Below are positions 48,659-58,853 of a stretch of DNA of 64,000 nt, one piece after another. Within the stretch, counting starts at the first letter, position 1, and every line of letters starts with the position of its first letter. Location: assembly GCA_937625935.1 (NCBI GenBank), contig OW569348.1:434001-498000 (forward strand). The letters are read 5' to 3'. Made by a program: the position numbers and the translations under genes. The notes below the pieces were generated by a model. That model did not search any database. It saw only the letters and a program-made list of their open reading frames with translations, and was not told the origin of the DNA. The stretch is from Tetramitus jugosus. Taxonomy: Eukaryota; Heterolobosea; Eutetramitea; Acrasida; Vahlkampfiidae.

Positions 48659-49028
48659 GTTCGTCGTATAAGTTGTGCTTTTTTTTTCTTGAAGATGATG
48701 TTTGGAAGATGTTCTGGTGCGACGTCGGGGAGAAGAAGATGTCACAAAGGGAAACACGTCTCAGAGAAGTGGGCTCGTTCAACCTTCAACAGGTGTGAAG
48801 GTTCCCTTACCTGTTATGACAGAACAGATTGGATGAATGCATAACTGTATGTGTCAGTTTCGCCAGGTATCTGAATCTTCAACCCGGATTTCTGTAGGAA
48901 TGAAAAATACCATATTTGAAAAAAAGGCGGTATCGGAATGAGCGCCTCCCAAAACTCGCACGAAAGAAAACCCACCCAACACGAGGATAGATCAATTTGC
49001 CACACTGAAATCAATCACACACGACTCA
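48659..49028. promoter_or_regulatory. Divergent intergenic region (NlpC/P60-like / heme oxygenase)
   Basis: 370 bp between two divergent starts. The region includes a pyrimidine/purine-rich stretch near 48680-48740. It holds AGGTGTGAAGGTTCCCTTACCT (around 48790-48815), an imperfect inverted repeat. No gene is visible. Promoter role by position. Confidence 0.35.
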
Positions 49029-50228
49029 ATGACAGCAAATCAACAAGAGATCCTTCACAAGATTCAATCCTACTTGGCCAGTGATGCCTCCAATCCATCA
49101 TCACAAGACTCGACAACGAATGCAAATGATGGCGGTTGCATTCTATCGGAAGAGGAACGATCCCAGTACAGACACTTGATGAAGGAGTGTCCTGCATTCC
49201 AAGTGCAAAAAGGTGAGCAACAACAGCAAGATCAACAATTTACTTGTCCATTCAAGTACGTTGACAACTCACAAACACTCAAGCAAGAACTGCTCAACAT
49301 TCCAGACTCTCACAAGAAGTGTCCAGCGTTCAGTAACGAAAAGGAAGAGCTGAAGGCCAACAGAAAAGATAAGCACTTGATTGAGAACTTGTTCGTGTTT
49401 AGATGGGACATGTTTTTTGATGAGCCGTTGAAGGACTTTGGTCTGTGCCGTGAGTTGAGAAGAAGAACTACAAAGAAGCACGTTGAAGCAGAGTCAGTTC
49501 CATTTATCAAGAGATTTATCAAGCTCGATATTTGTCCTTACCAATACCGTATCTATCTGGCAAATATGTTTCTGGTTTATGAAGTCATGGAGCCTGCTTT
49601 GGACGAAGTTAGCCCCAACCACAAGTTCCTCAAGGACATTTACTATCCAAGAGAGTTGAAACGATTAGAAGGTCTGAAACAAGATTTGCAATATTTTTAT
49701 GGTTCCAAGTGGAGAGAAATCATGACTGTGTTGCCTTCCACTCAAGCTTACATTGATCGCATCAAGCACATTCAAGCTGACCCCAGTTTGCATCATTTGT
49801 TGATTGCTCATTCATCTACTCGATACTTGGGTGATTTATATGGAGGTCAACAGTTGATGAAAAAGTCAAAGAGTGCTCTCAAGTTACCTGATGGAAAAGG
49901 TACTCAGTTTTATGACTTTGATTTCATCAAGGAGTGCAAAAAGTACAAAGGATCAACTTCACAGTTCCGAAGCAAGTTCGAAAAGAAGATGAACAAGCTC
50001 CAAGTAACTGCCAAGGAGTGTGAAGAGGTTGTCGAGGAAGCTAATCTGGTGTTCGAATTGAACATGCATGTGTTTGAGGATATCGACAATTGCCAAGACT
50101 TGCTGGAGCAAGACAAGAAGAAGCCAATGACACCATCAGAGTCACTACCAGCAACTGTGATATTCCTAATTATTAGTGTGTCGGTCTTGATTGTTGCTAT
50201 GTTCATGGTCAAATACAACGTTGTATAA
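49029..50228 (+). CDS. HMOX: Heme oxygenase, tail-anchored, with N-terminal CP motifs
   Basis: Opens heme to biliverdin, iron and CO; expected on the ER facing the cytosol. The protein is 399 residues. The core (about 113-330) has the likely proximal ligand His151 (RTTKKHVEAE) and the distal helix signature LLIAHSSTRYLGDLYGGQQL. Residues about 375-396 are one hydrophobic span at the C-terminus (VIFLIISVSVLIVAMFMV), as in HO-1/HO-2. The N-terminal 110 residues are extra and carry three Cys-Pro motifs (C54, C73, C98: ECPAF, TCPFK, KCPAF), like the heme regulatory motifs that human HO-2 has near its C-terminus. A further CP (C169) is in the core. No intron. The tail anchor makes it a natural client of GET3, encoded 4 kb away. 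Confidence 0.92.
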   Translation: MTANQQEILHKIQSYLASDASNPSSQDSTTNANDGGCILSEEERSQYRHLMKECPAFQVQKGEQQQQDQQFTCPFKYVDNSQTLKQELLNIPDSHKKCPAFSNEKEELKANRKDKHLIENLFVFRWDMFFDEPLKDFGLCRELRRRTTKKHVEAESVPFIKRFIKLDICPYQYRIYLANMFLVYEVMEPALDEVSPNHKFLKDIYYPRELKRLEGLKQDLQYFYGSKWREIMTVLPSTQAYIDRIKHIQADPSLHHLLIAHSSTRYLGDLYGGQQLMKKSKSALKLPDGKGTQFYDFDFIKECKKYKGSTSQFRSKFEKKMNKLQVTAKECEEVVEEANLVFELNMHVFEDIDNCQDLLEQDKKKPMTPSESLPATVIFLIISVSVLIVAMFMVKYNVV

Positions 50229-50412
50229 AAGTTTCTTTACAAAAATGTCGGATATTCTTACCTTACCACAAATTTGTTGAAGACTCAAAATCCGCACACC
50301 GCAGATTCAACCATTTTTATGTTGTTCAACCAACGTCCGCAGCCGCTCTAGAACGAAAAAACACTATCCGCAAAGAGCGCAAGTCCGATCACACAAGTAT
50401 TCTTTTTATGCA

Positions 50413-51903
50413 ATGGCAGTGTCTGAGCTTTTGACTGTGAAACTTGTCACCATGTTTGTTCTATTATTTGGATCGTTCATCGTGGCAACCATTCCGATCG
50501 TACTTTTCAGATGGCATTGGCTGAGACGATGGAAGCACATGAGCGTCACACTGAAAGTACTACGAGTGTTCGAAGGATTGGCAGGTGGAATCCTATTGGG
50601 AGTTGCAATGTTGCATTTGATACCAGAAGCAAATGAACAAATTCATGATAGCATACTGAAGATTATAGAGAGCAAGGAGCATCACAATTCCACGCTATCC
50701 TCACTTGGTCATTCCAACATGTTTCAGACTTGGAGCTTGAAAGGATCTGAAGAAGATGTACATGGAGAACATGTGCCTTGGTATGCACACTTTTCGTGGA
50801 GTCCTTTGTTGGCATGTTTGGCGTTGCTATTGATACAATTCATGGAAAATGTGCTCATGAAGTTTGTGGAGTTCTATAAACCAGAGGATTGCAGTCACCA
50901 TGTGCACGAAAAGAGAGTATCAAAGGATGACATGGATCTTGAAAAGTGCGCTGCAAATGCAGCAACAGCAGCTGATTCTGGATTGGACACAGTAGATGCT
51001 GTCATTAGTTTTGAACAGCATATGCAAGGACATCACAACCACTCTCTCATGGAGGATAGTGATATGTATCACGAAGACCACTCCGTGAAAGATAGCGATG
51101 TGTATATCGACAACGATCATACTCACCATCACGCTGTACAATTGAGTGATATTGATGACAAGAGGAGCATTAACCATGAATTGAGGAAGAGAATTTCAAC
51201 TGAACCGAATAATGGCGAAGTGGAACTCAATGAAACTGATGCCAGTGTATCAAAAGTCAAAGAATCTGTTGTACACAGCAGCGAGGAGCTTATGGCACAG
51301 GAACGAAGGATAGTACTGACCAAGTTTTTGAATACAATGATATTGTGGATATCTACATGCCTGCATGCCTTTTTTGAAGGTTTGGGACTGGGGTCTCAAA
51401 AGACAAGTGAGGAAATGTGGTCTCTGTTCGGTGCCATTGTAGCTCATAAGGTTATGGAATCGTTTGCTCTAGGAGTTATCATCGAACGAGGTATTCGAAG
51501 TCGTGCCTCAGACAAGCTATACTGGAGTCATTTGATCTGGATGACCATATTTCTCCTAACATTTACTTTGGCAACTCCGAGTGGCATAGCAATCGGTATT
51601 GGCATCTCAGAGTCAAACAAGGGCAACGCGAATTCACCTGGCTGGACGATTGCTATCAATTTGCTCTTGTCTCTGGCCTGTGGCGCGTTTATTCACATTT
51701 CTTTGTTTGAGATTCTGAACAGCCATAACCATGACCATGGTTCAGACGACGATGGAGCCCAGGAACACAACGAAGATCATCACCACGGTCACCACCATCA
51801 CCAACATGGAAAGAAGGAACACCCCCTATGGGCCTTGTCAAAATTCATCCTCTTTATTATCGGTTTCCTTGGCATGGGAGGTCTCAGCATCCTCGGTCAC
51901 TAG
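50413..51903 (+). CDS. ZIP-family zinc/iron transporter (SLC39)
   Basis: A 496-residue ZIP transporter moving Zn or Fe into the cytosol. About eight membrane spans: three near the N-terminus (VKLVTMFVLLFGSFIVATIPIV, then GLAGGILLGVAML and the ACLALLLIQF region), a long cytosolic His/Asp/Glu-rich loop (about 155-290), and five in the C-terminal part. The metal-site helices are present: TM4 HAFFEGLGLGSQ and TM5 HKVMESFALGV. Near the C-terminus is a His cluster (EDHHHGHHHHQHGKK), probably metal binding and facing outside or the lumen. The layout fits the ZIP1-3 type better than LIV-1, because the HELP motif (HExPHE) is absent. No intron. Confidence 0.9.
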   Translation: MAVSELLTVKLVTMFVLLFGSFIVATIPIVLFRWHWLRRWKHMSVTLKVLRVFEGLAGGILLGVAMLHLIPEANEQIHDSILKIIESKEHHNSTLSSLGHSNMFQTWSLKGSEEDVHGEHVPWYAHFSWSPLLACLALLLIQFMENVLMKFVEFYKPEDCSHHVHEKRVSKDDMDLEKCAANAATAADSGLDTVDAVISFEQHMQGHHNHSLMEDSDMYHEDHSVKDSDVYIDNDHTHHHAVQLSDIDDKRSINHELRKRISTEPNNGEVELNETDASVSKVKESVVHSSEELMAQERRIVLTKFLNTMILWISTCLHAFFEGLGLGSQKTSEEMWSLFGAIVAHKVMESFALGVIIERGIRSRASDKLYWSHLIWMTIFLLTFTLATPSGIAIGIGISESNKGNANSPGWTIAINLLLSLACGAFIHISLFEILNSHNHDHGSDDDGAQEHNEDHHHGHHHHQHGKKEHPLWALSKFILFIIGFLGMGGLSILGH

Positions 51904-52029
51904 ATGCCGCATCAAAGACTCGTTGTATACGAACTCTTTGATGAAGAGCCGGAGTTACTTTCAAACAACAAATGCAACAAACAAAAATTGTGTGTAAATA
52001 ATAAAATCAACAATTGTTATTGAACAATC

Positions 52030-53652
52030 ATGATGAGGAAGCATTTCGCACAGCGTGTCTCATCTTGTCGTCGCACAAGTACCATTGTTGCTCAACACTT
52101 CTGTTCTTCTTCTGCTTCTCCTCCATCTCACAATCAAATGGTTTTCCACCAACAACAACAACATCATCAACAACTGAGACACATGAGCCATTCCAACAAC
52201 AACAATCATCATCGTCACATTCCACAAAATCCTCTCGATGTCTTCACTGGTGACTATCAACAGAATCATCATCTCTTGTACATGACAACAGAGCAACTCA
52301 ATATGCAATTGATGAGACACTTTAAGAAACTTCAGTTTGCAAAGGTTCATGCTCGACAATCCAGATTTGTTCTCTCTCGATTTCATTTGAAGCGAATTTT
52401 GAGTGTGGACGAGGCTCATCGATCGTTTGACATGAATCGAGTGTTGAAGGAGAGAGACGCACTCGTATCAGAGTTGACAGACATGTTTATTTATGCGACG
52501 ACTCATTCGCACATGGTGTTGGATGCGGAGAACATGGCACTGTTTATTCAAATTTTTACTCACTTGTTGAGATTTGATCTCGTGTGGTGGATCTATGACA
52601 GTATGGATAGTTTGGGTGTGATGCCATCAACGAGAATCAATACCTTGGTGGCAAACACTTGTGCGGATTCAATGGATGGTGAGAGAGCGCGTCAAGTGTT
52701 TCAATCGGTCATGTCTCGCAATGATCCCTCGTTGTTGGTTCAAACGTTTTGGAACGCGTTGATTCAGGCACTGTGCACAGCATTGGATCCCATGGCAGTT
52801 CAAGCTCTGCAGACAATGGAGAGAACGGGTACTGGTGTCATTACATTTCAGATTGCATTGGCATTGCTCGGTGCATGTGAATCTTGGGAATCAAAGATGA
52901 GCATGTTCAAGTTGCTCATGAACAAGATGGAAGTGTATCACAGTTATCATCTGTATGTGCACATGTTATATGCAGCGTTGAATCAGGAGGTATCTCTGGA
53001 GCAGATGGTTGAAATGTTGGATATGGGTGTTGGCGATAGGCGACTGGAGGCAAAATTGAGGCATTGCAAGACTTTTTACGAGTTAATGTTCCCAGTGATT
53101 AGAGAATTGGTCAGTGCTCAGTCTATGGATGTTAAGCGTGTGCATGCTGCTAAATTGTTTGCCGTGTTTGAGGAAATGAGATCGATTGACTTTGCACCCA
53201 ACTATGAAATATTGGTCATTATTCTGAATGCTGTGGCAGAGGTTGGTAGCTTGACTCACATGTGGATGGTGTACAGAAAATTAACTGCTGCCAAGTTTTA
53301 CAAGCGAGCACCAATCTTCACCATTATGATGGAAGCTTCTGTTCGACACGGTAACATTAACAGTGGTATTCGAGTTATTAGGCAAGTGATGGAAATACGG
53401 TTCCAAATGCCACCAGAGTTCTATACGCCCTTACTGCGGTTAATGTCTGAATCTGGAGATCGTAGAATCTTCTCCCTGTATGTCGCACTTGTGCAACAGG
53501 GTTGCTTAGTGAAGGGCATCTGGGAGCATGGTCTCATTCTTCAAAAGCTGTTTGATCAAGTCGCTTCGCAGGAAGGTAGTGATCAGTTGATGACACTTGT
53601 GAAGACTGTGCATGACGTTACTGATATCACCCTTACATTCCCATCACAATAA
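52030..53652 (+). CDS. PPR-like helical repeat protein, probably mitochondrial
   Basis: A 540-residue intronless protein. The first 60 residues are basic and rich in Ser, Arg, Gln and His (MMRKHFAQRVSSCRRTSTIVAQ), like a targeting sequence. From about residue 160 the chain is helix pairs of roughly 35 residues in the pentatricopeptide style (FIQIFTHLLRFDLVWWIYDSMDSLGVMPS, NTLVANTCADSMDGERARQVFQSVM, FNALIQALC-like, ILVIILNAVAEVGSLTHMWMVYRKL). PPR proteins bind organellar RNA. The match is by pattern, since individual repeats are degenerate. The gene is 126 bp downstream of the ZIP gene on the same strand. Confidence 0.65.
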   Translation: MMRKHFAQRVSSCRRTSTIVAQHFCSSSASPPSHNQMVFHQQQQHHQQLRHMSHSNNNNHHRHIPQNPLDVFTGDYQQNHHLLYMTTEQLNMQLMRHFKKLQFAKVHARQSRFVLSRFHLKRILSVDEAHRSFDMNRVLKERDALVSELTDMFIYATTHSHMVLDAENMALFIQIFTHLLRFDLVWWIYDSMDSLGVMPSTRINTLVANTCADSMDGERARQVFQSVMSRNDPSLLVQTFWNALIQALCTALDPMAVQALQTMERTGTGVITFQIALALLGACESWESKMSMFKLLMNKMEVYHSYHLYVHMLYAALNQEVSLEQMVEMLDMGVGDRRLEAKLRHCKTFYELMFPVIRELVSAQSMDVKRVHAAKLFAVFEEMRSIDFAPNYEILVIILNAVAEVGSLTHMWMVYRKLTAAKFYKRAPIFTIMMEASVRHGNINSGIRVIRQVMEIRFQMPPEFYTPLLRLMSESGDRRIFSLYVALVQQGCLVKGIWEHGLILQKLFDQVASQEGSDQLMTLVKTVHDVTDITLTFPSQ

Positions 53653-53820
53653 ACTTCTTTCACTTCACTGCATTTTCAACAATCACTTGTCAAGCTTCCA
53701 CCAAATGGAACATTGCCAGATCAACCAAAAAAACGTGTATTCCTCCGCTCCTTGATCTCAAAAAATCAACAAACGAGAAAAAGCAAACAAACGAATCAGT
53801 TCGAATAAGTAGACTGAGTC

Positions 53821-56091
53821 ATGTCCTCCTCCTCCTCCTCATCGTCATCATCCATGTTTATTGACTGGCACACCGCCATCAAAAACAAAAACAACATTAC
53901 TCTTCTCAATCAATTCCGTTCCTTTGTCGAATCTCACTTGTTTAACAAAAAGTCAAGTCATGGTGATGATAATGACGATACTAATTCATCAGCTCAATTG
54001 ATTCCACCTGCACTTCAATTCTCCTTCTTCCGTTATCTGTTGTCCTCGATTCAGAAACATCCATCTTCACTGTCAATGAATTCGAGTGCAACACAACAGC
54101 AGCAGCAGAACACTACTCCCATCTCTACTCCCACGTTTGATTCCATTGATTGGTCCTCTACTTCTCTTCTCTTTTCAAACGAAGAAGAAAATCAGAGATT
54201 GAACTCTGATGTGGAACAGCAGTACAAGGACAACTTTTTGTCGCAACAGCAGAGAGAATGGACGTGTCAAGTCATTGTTTATCTGTGTCAAAAGTTTGAG
54301 CGACCTTATAAGCGAGATTTGTTGTTGTTGTTGAGTCCATTGATTCGTGCTTGTGTTGAGCAAGAACAAGAACAACAGGAAGATTTTAGAACTGATCTCT
54401 ATTATGCTGCACGTGATTGGTTGAACTCATGTGCACCGTTTCTATGGTATCAAGACAGCAGCCCAATAGCAACAGCAGACACAGCTACAACAACGAGTGA
54501 TGATTTAAAAATTCAATTCTCGTGCTTTACAAAGCTGTTTCGATTTGTGCTGCAGTACCACGATCCCGAACTCTCTGTTCACTTTGATAAGCACAGAAAA
54601 TTACCAGAGGATTATATTTTGCCATGGTTGAACACATTGTTTGTTCGATTGTTGTTGCCCAGAGAGTCCCCCACAACGTCGTTGCCAACAACAGATTCAC
54701 TCGCGATGCAATTGTGGATCTTGTTGTTGTCTCATTGGAACAATCCATTGTTCGTTTGCTTTTTTGGAATGGCACTGTTGAGAGTCAACCGATCAAAGTT
54801 GTTGGAGCACACGGAGGATTTGAATATGGAAGCCATTAGTAGCATTCTGTCCTCGTCTATACTATTATTGGATAATAACAGTGCTGCAGATGAATTATCA
54901 TGTGCAACAAAGTTGCGACAAGTGTATGAAGAGGCCATTCAGTTGGATGCTCAAACACCATTCTCTGCCAAATATCAATTCTTTACAATTATGCATCCGA
55001 CCAACATCTCCAATATTCGACTCTTTAACGATGTGTTATCTGAGAGTGTAGTTCTGCCTGTGCCAACAAGCGATGTTGTAGAAGGATTCAAGAAGAAACC
55101 ATCGAGAAAGACAGGAGCCAACAGAGCATTCCGTTACATTATCATTGACTGTAGATCGATGAAATCATTCCGATTTGCGAGATTGCCCACTGCAGTTCAC
55201 ATTGGTGATCACGTAGGATATGACAAGCAGAAGATGCAGGCAATATTGAGTCGATTTGAGTCGGCCAAGGGCAGTCACTTTACCATATTCGGAACAGGGA
55301 GGGGATTGGGAGAAGAGGAGAATCTACTCAAGGTGATTGCCATGCGATTCATTGCGCAAAACTTTGAACATATTAGCGTTACATTAGGTGGATTTAAAGA
55401 AACGATAAAGTATATATCAAAGGATGAAATTGAGTACGTCAGAGATGAGGTACGCACTGCAAAGGAGCCATCGAATCATCCAGAGGAGTCCACTGCGGAG
55501 CATATTGCCTCGAGAATGCAAAACTTGCTCTCGTGGGGCAAACAGGTCGCCACAGAATACATGGAAGGAGATAAAGTAGAGAATGATGATGGAACTTCCA
55601 AAGTGAGTCAATTCTCTTCGAGACCAGCTTTCACTCTGGATGATGACGAATTCGAAGACGCATATGACGATTGGCAAATGGAGGAACAAGATGAAGAAGT
55701 CAAAGAAAAGGTGATAAAGTTGCAAGACTTGAAAAAGCTGGATGACAGTGTGATCATTTTCTCTGCAGAAACTGATCCAGCAAGCAGCAACAAGAAATCA
55801 GCAATCGTACCTGCAGAGAAGCGATACATTGCAATTGGACCAAATTTCATCCTGAGTATTAAGCCTCATCCTACCATGCTTGGTTGCGGTATTATTCTCT
55901 GGGAGAGAACTCTGAGACAACTGACCAAGATATCCTATCGCAAGGAAAAACCTAATCGTCTCACATTTGACCTCAAAGCAAACAACAGTGGAACGAGTAG
56001 CTCTATCCACGATGTGTACATTATCACTCAGCATTCTGAGTGTATCAAGCAACTCCAGCAAAATATCTCTGCTCTCAAATCATCCCCATGA
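53821..56091 (+). CDS. TBC1D23: TBC1D23-like protein (TBC plus rhodanese-like)
   Basis: Golgi protein that in animals bridges endosome-derived vesicles with trans-Golgi golgins and the WASH complex. The protein is 756 residues. The TBC domain (about 130-345) includes FTKLFRFVLQYHDPELSVHFDKHRKLPEDYILPWLNTLF but lacks the catalytic Arg and Gln fingers, as in human TBC1D23. The rhodanese-like domain (about 436-540) has no active-site Cys (IFGTGRGLGEEENLL). The C-terminal 110 residues (IAIGPNFILSIKPHPTMLGCGIILWERTL) match the family's PH-like domain. A Ser/Gln-rich linker and acidic stretches separate the parts. Start at 53821; no intron. Confidence 0.85.
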   Translation: MSSSSSSSSSSMFIDWHTAIKNKNNITLLNQFRSFVESHLFNKKSSHGDDNDDTNSSAQLIPPALQFSFFRYLLSSIQKHPSSLSMNSSATQQQQQNTTPISTPTFDSIDWSSTSLLFSNEEENQRLNSDVEQQYKDNFLSQQQREWTCQVIVYLCQKFERPYKRDLLLLLSPLIRACVEQEQEQQEDFRTDLYYAARDWLNSCAPFLWYQDSSPIATADTATTTSDDLKIQFSCFTKLFRFVLQYHDPELSVHFDKHRKLPEDYILPWLNTLFVRLLLPRESPTTSLPTTDSLAMQLWILLLSHWNNPLFVCFFGMALLRVNRSKLLEHTEDLNMEAISSILSSSILLLDNNSAADELSCATKLRQVYEEAIQLDAQTPFSAKYQFFTIMHPTNISNIRLFNDVLSESVVLPVPTSDVVEGFKKKPSRKTGANRAFRYIIIDCRSMKSFRFARLPTAVHIGDHVGYDKQKMQAILSRFESAKGSHFTIFGTGRGLGEEENLLKVIAMRFIAQNFEHISVTLGGFKETIKYISKDEIEYVRDEVRTAKEPSNHPEESTAEHIASRMQNLLSWGKQVATEYMEGDKVENDDGTSKVSQFSSRPAFTLDDDEFEDAYDDWQMEEQDEEVKEKVIKLQDLKKLDDSVIIFSAETDPASSNKKSAIVPAEKRYIAIGPNFILSIKPHPTMLGCGIILWERTLRQLTKISYRKEKPNRLTFDLKANNSGTSSSIHDVYIITQHSECIKQLQQNISALKSSP

Positions 56092-56304
56092 AGATTCAAA
56101 TTCTGCGTCGCGCAGTTTGTAAAAAAACTCTGCAACCTTTTACAGTTACCTTGTTCTCATGTTCCGCACTCCGCACACCACCCCCAAACCAGGATGCTCT
56201 CAACAGTCACACACAAAAAAATTGACCAGTGAACATCAAAACATCATTTTCAGAATCATATCATAGTCAATAATTTCAGATATCACACACAACAAACGAC
56301 AACA

Positions 56305-57804
56305 ATGATTCACCATCACAACAACAACAACAACAGTCCCAACAATCCAACATCTCCCACTCACACCTCCAACAATCATCATCGACAGGATGATGATCAT
56401 TTCAACACCAACAATACAATAATCATGAACAACAACAACAACAACAACCATACAACAACTAACAAATTCACATGGCTTGACTTTAAAGAGACACTAAGCA
56501 CCAACAGAGTCAAAATTCTCTCCTTTTTACAATGTGTCCTAGGCATCTACATCTCATTCATCATTCTATCACTGTACCAGGAGAGAATCTCCAAAAAAAT
56601 TTATCCAAAAACAACTATGCACACACGACTCATGAATCAACTGCCTGTTGATGAAGTTCACGAACACACGAGTGTCCACACCAAAGAAGAAGACATGTTT
56701 CGTTATGCGATATTCATTGTGTTTCTCACTTGTCTGGTCAACACACTATTTTCCTATGTGAGAATGCGAATCTATTTTCCTAGGTTGATGGAGAGTGGAT
56801 TGCCTGCGACTTCACTCTCTCATTCCATCAAGTTTATCTTGGCTAGTGTCTGTTTTGTTTGTGGAACGATATTTTCTCATGGTGCGTTGAATTATGTGTC
56901 CTATCCGACTCAAGTACTCACAAAATCATGCAAGTTGATACCTGTGATGGTCAGTACGATTGTTGTGGCGAGAAAGACGTATCGAACGAGTCGTTATGTC
57001 GTTGTGATGCTCATATCGGTCGGTGTCTCTGTTTTTATGATTGATCGGATGAAGCATAATGAGATTTTGCATGCGGTGGGTGGTGCTGCGGCTGTTGGTG
57101 CTGTTGGTGGTGGCAGTGGTGCTGTTGGTGATGCCATGAGTCATTCAACGACACACTTGAGCAATAATCATTTGTTTTTGACGAGAGAGGAAGGCAATGC
57201 CTATGAGCATTCCATGTTTCGCACCGGTATTATTCTGCTGTTGCTATCGTTGGTTATGGACGGATTGACCAATGGTGTTCAAACCATTATTTACAATGAT
57301 AACAATCGAGTGAAGAAGCGCAGAAATATGGAATCAGAATCGGACACGTTCATGTTGAACATTAATCTTTATGCTACTGTGATTAGTGCGATTATTTGTA
57401 TCGTGTATGAGTCCGAAATGTTGTTGTCCATCAAGTTTATTCTGTCTCATCGAGAGATTTTGTGGGATTTGAGTGTGTTGTGCACATGTATGGCATTTGG
57501 TCAAATGTTTATATTCAGAACGATTACAAACTATGGTCCATTGGTGTGCAGCATGTTGACCACAACGAGAAAGTTCTTTACCATTTTATTTTCTGTCATG
57601 GTATTTAGACATGAGTTGACTAGGTTACAGTGGTTAGGTATAGCGATCGTTTTTGGAGCTCTATTGTTTGATATATATGAGACGTTGAAGGTTACTCACG
57701 AGAATGATATAAAGGATGCAGCAGGTGGTCACCAACAAGACGAGGTGGAAGTAGAGTCCAGCGCAACATCTCTCAAAATTCATGTTCGATCACACTCGCT
57801 CTAA
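56305..57804 (+). CDS. SLC35B2: SLC35B2-like nucleotide-sugar/PAPS transporter
   Basis: A 499-residue Golgi nucleotide-sugar transporter of the UAA/SLC35B type. Residues 1-55 are His/Asn/Thr-rich and disordered. About ten membrane spans follow. LNYVSYPTQVLTKSCKLIPVMV (about 196-217) is nearly the same as the conserved loop of PAPS transporter SLC35B2, and VVMLISVGVSVFMIDR and CMAFGQMFIFRTITNYGPLVCSMLTTTRKFFTILFS also fit. A Gly/Ala-rich insertion lies at about 255-275. PAPS is the likely substrate, for sulfation in the Golgi, but UDP-sugars are possible in related clades. No intron. Confidence 0.85.
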   Translation: MIHHHNNNNNSPNNPTSPTHTSNNHHRQDDDHFNTNNTIIMNNNNNNNHTTTNKFTWLDFKETLSTNRVKILSFLQCVLGIYISFIILSLYQERISKKIYPKTTMHTRLMNQLPVDEVHEHTSVHTKEEDMFRYAIFIVFLTCLVNTLFSYVRMRIYFPRLMESGLPATSLSHSIKFILASVCFVCGTIFSHGALNYVSYPTQVLTKSCKLIPVMVSTIVVARKTYRTSRYVVVMLISVGVSVFMIDRMKHNEILHAVGGAAAVGAVGGGSGAVGDAMSHSTTHLSNNHLFLTREEGNAYEHSMFRTGIILLLLSLVMDGLTNGVQTIIYNDNNRVKKRRNMESESDTFMLNINLYATVISAIICIVYESEMLLSIKFILSHREILWDLSVLCTCMAFGQMFIFRTITNYGPLVCSMLTTTRKFFTILFSVMVFRHELTRLQWLGIAIVFGALLFDIYETLKVTHENDIKDAAGGHQQDEVEVESSATSLKIHVRSHSL

Positions 57805-57840
57805 TGATTAGATTCAGTGTGTGAGTCCAGCTGTAGTTGT

Positions 57841-58660
57841 TTATTTTCGAACAACAAACGGCTCTCCGAACCGAACGGCCTTGCTGTCATCCTCATATTC
57901 ATCATTATCGTCATCCAAATAAACACGATCATCTCCATTAGGAAAACGAGCACTGCTATTATTCTTACCATCAACAACACGTTCCTCTCCAAAACTTAGC
58001 TGCCGTGATATTCCATGCCTAAGCGATTCCATGTCATTTCGTTGTTTATGTATCCGCAGAATTGGATTGCTCGTGGGTTGTTGTTTGTTGCTCCGGTCAT
58101 CGATCTTTGTTCTTTGGATTGGAGCACGACGATGAGATGACTCAGACTCTTCTGTGAATGCCGGTGGGAATAGCCGTTCTTGAGGTTGAACGTTGCTGTC
58201 TGGTAGCATTGTATTCGCTCTTTGTCTTTGCTCCTTGATTTGCTTGAGTGAGGAAACAGCGGTAAACAATAGAGGTCTGAAGATAGTCAGTAAGCATTGA
58301 ATCGGTGTGAAGAATAATCAGTAATCGGACATACAATGTTTGTTCTTTGGGTCGCATATTCTGAAGTCCTAGCTCGCTGACTAGAAATCTTCTCTCGAGG
58401 GGTTCCTGAGGCTGTCCACTCTCTTGCAAGAACACGCTCAATGCATTCCCGTAACCACACCACTCAAAATAGTCTCTAATGAGCTCATTGATTACAAGCT
58501 GTTGTCCAGTTATGGGAGGTCTCCGGCTCTTGACCTCTTCATCTTCACCCTCTTCGAAAGCTTTGTAGATTTCAGCTCGTAAACTGGCCTTGATCTTGTT
58601 CAGAACTCCTCTCTGCTCTAGATTCAACTTCAGGACATCTTTTAGTTGTTCGACTGACAT
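57841..58660 (-). CDS. CEP20: CEP20 (FOPNL/FOR20)-like centriole/basal-body protein
   Basis: LisH-containing protein of basal bodies and centriolar satellites. Two exons: 58660-58335 and 58276-57841. The intron is only 58 nt (58334-58277, GTATGT...TCAG); product 253 residues. The N-terminus matches the TOF/LisH region of CEP20 and FOP: MSVEQLKDVLKLNLEQRGVLNKIKASLRAEIYKAF and LVINELIRDYFEWCGYGNALSVFLQESGQP, then ERRFLVSELG. The last 140 residues are polar and disordered. In Paramecium and humans FOR20 is needed for basal-body docking. In an organism that builds basal bodies only for its flagellate stage, stage-specific expression is likely (inference). Confidence 0.88.
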
Positions 58661-58853
58661 TTGTGTTGATCAATAATAACCGGTCTCGATAACTGATAGA
58701 AATTTGAACAACTCGCGCCAAATTCTCTCCCGCGAAAGCTCGTAGTTCGGAAACTAGTTCTCAACGGCGGCAAACTATGACCGGTCAGTGATTGCTTCAT
58801 TGTATTAACAACGCCACTACTTGTGCAAGAAAGAGTAAAATGTATATTGGATA

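Noticed and set aside
57065-57145. Gly/Ala-rich insertion in the SLC35B2-like gene as an unspliced intron
   Set aside because: No good GT...AG pair bounds it, the frame stays open, and low-complexity loops are common in this genome.
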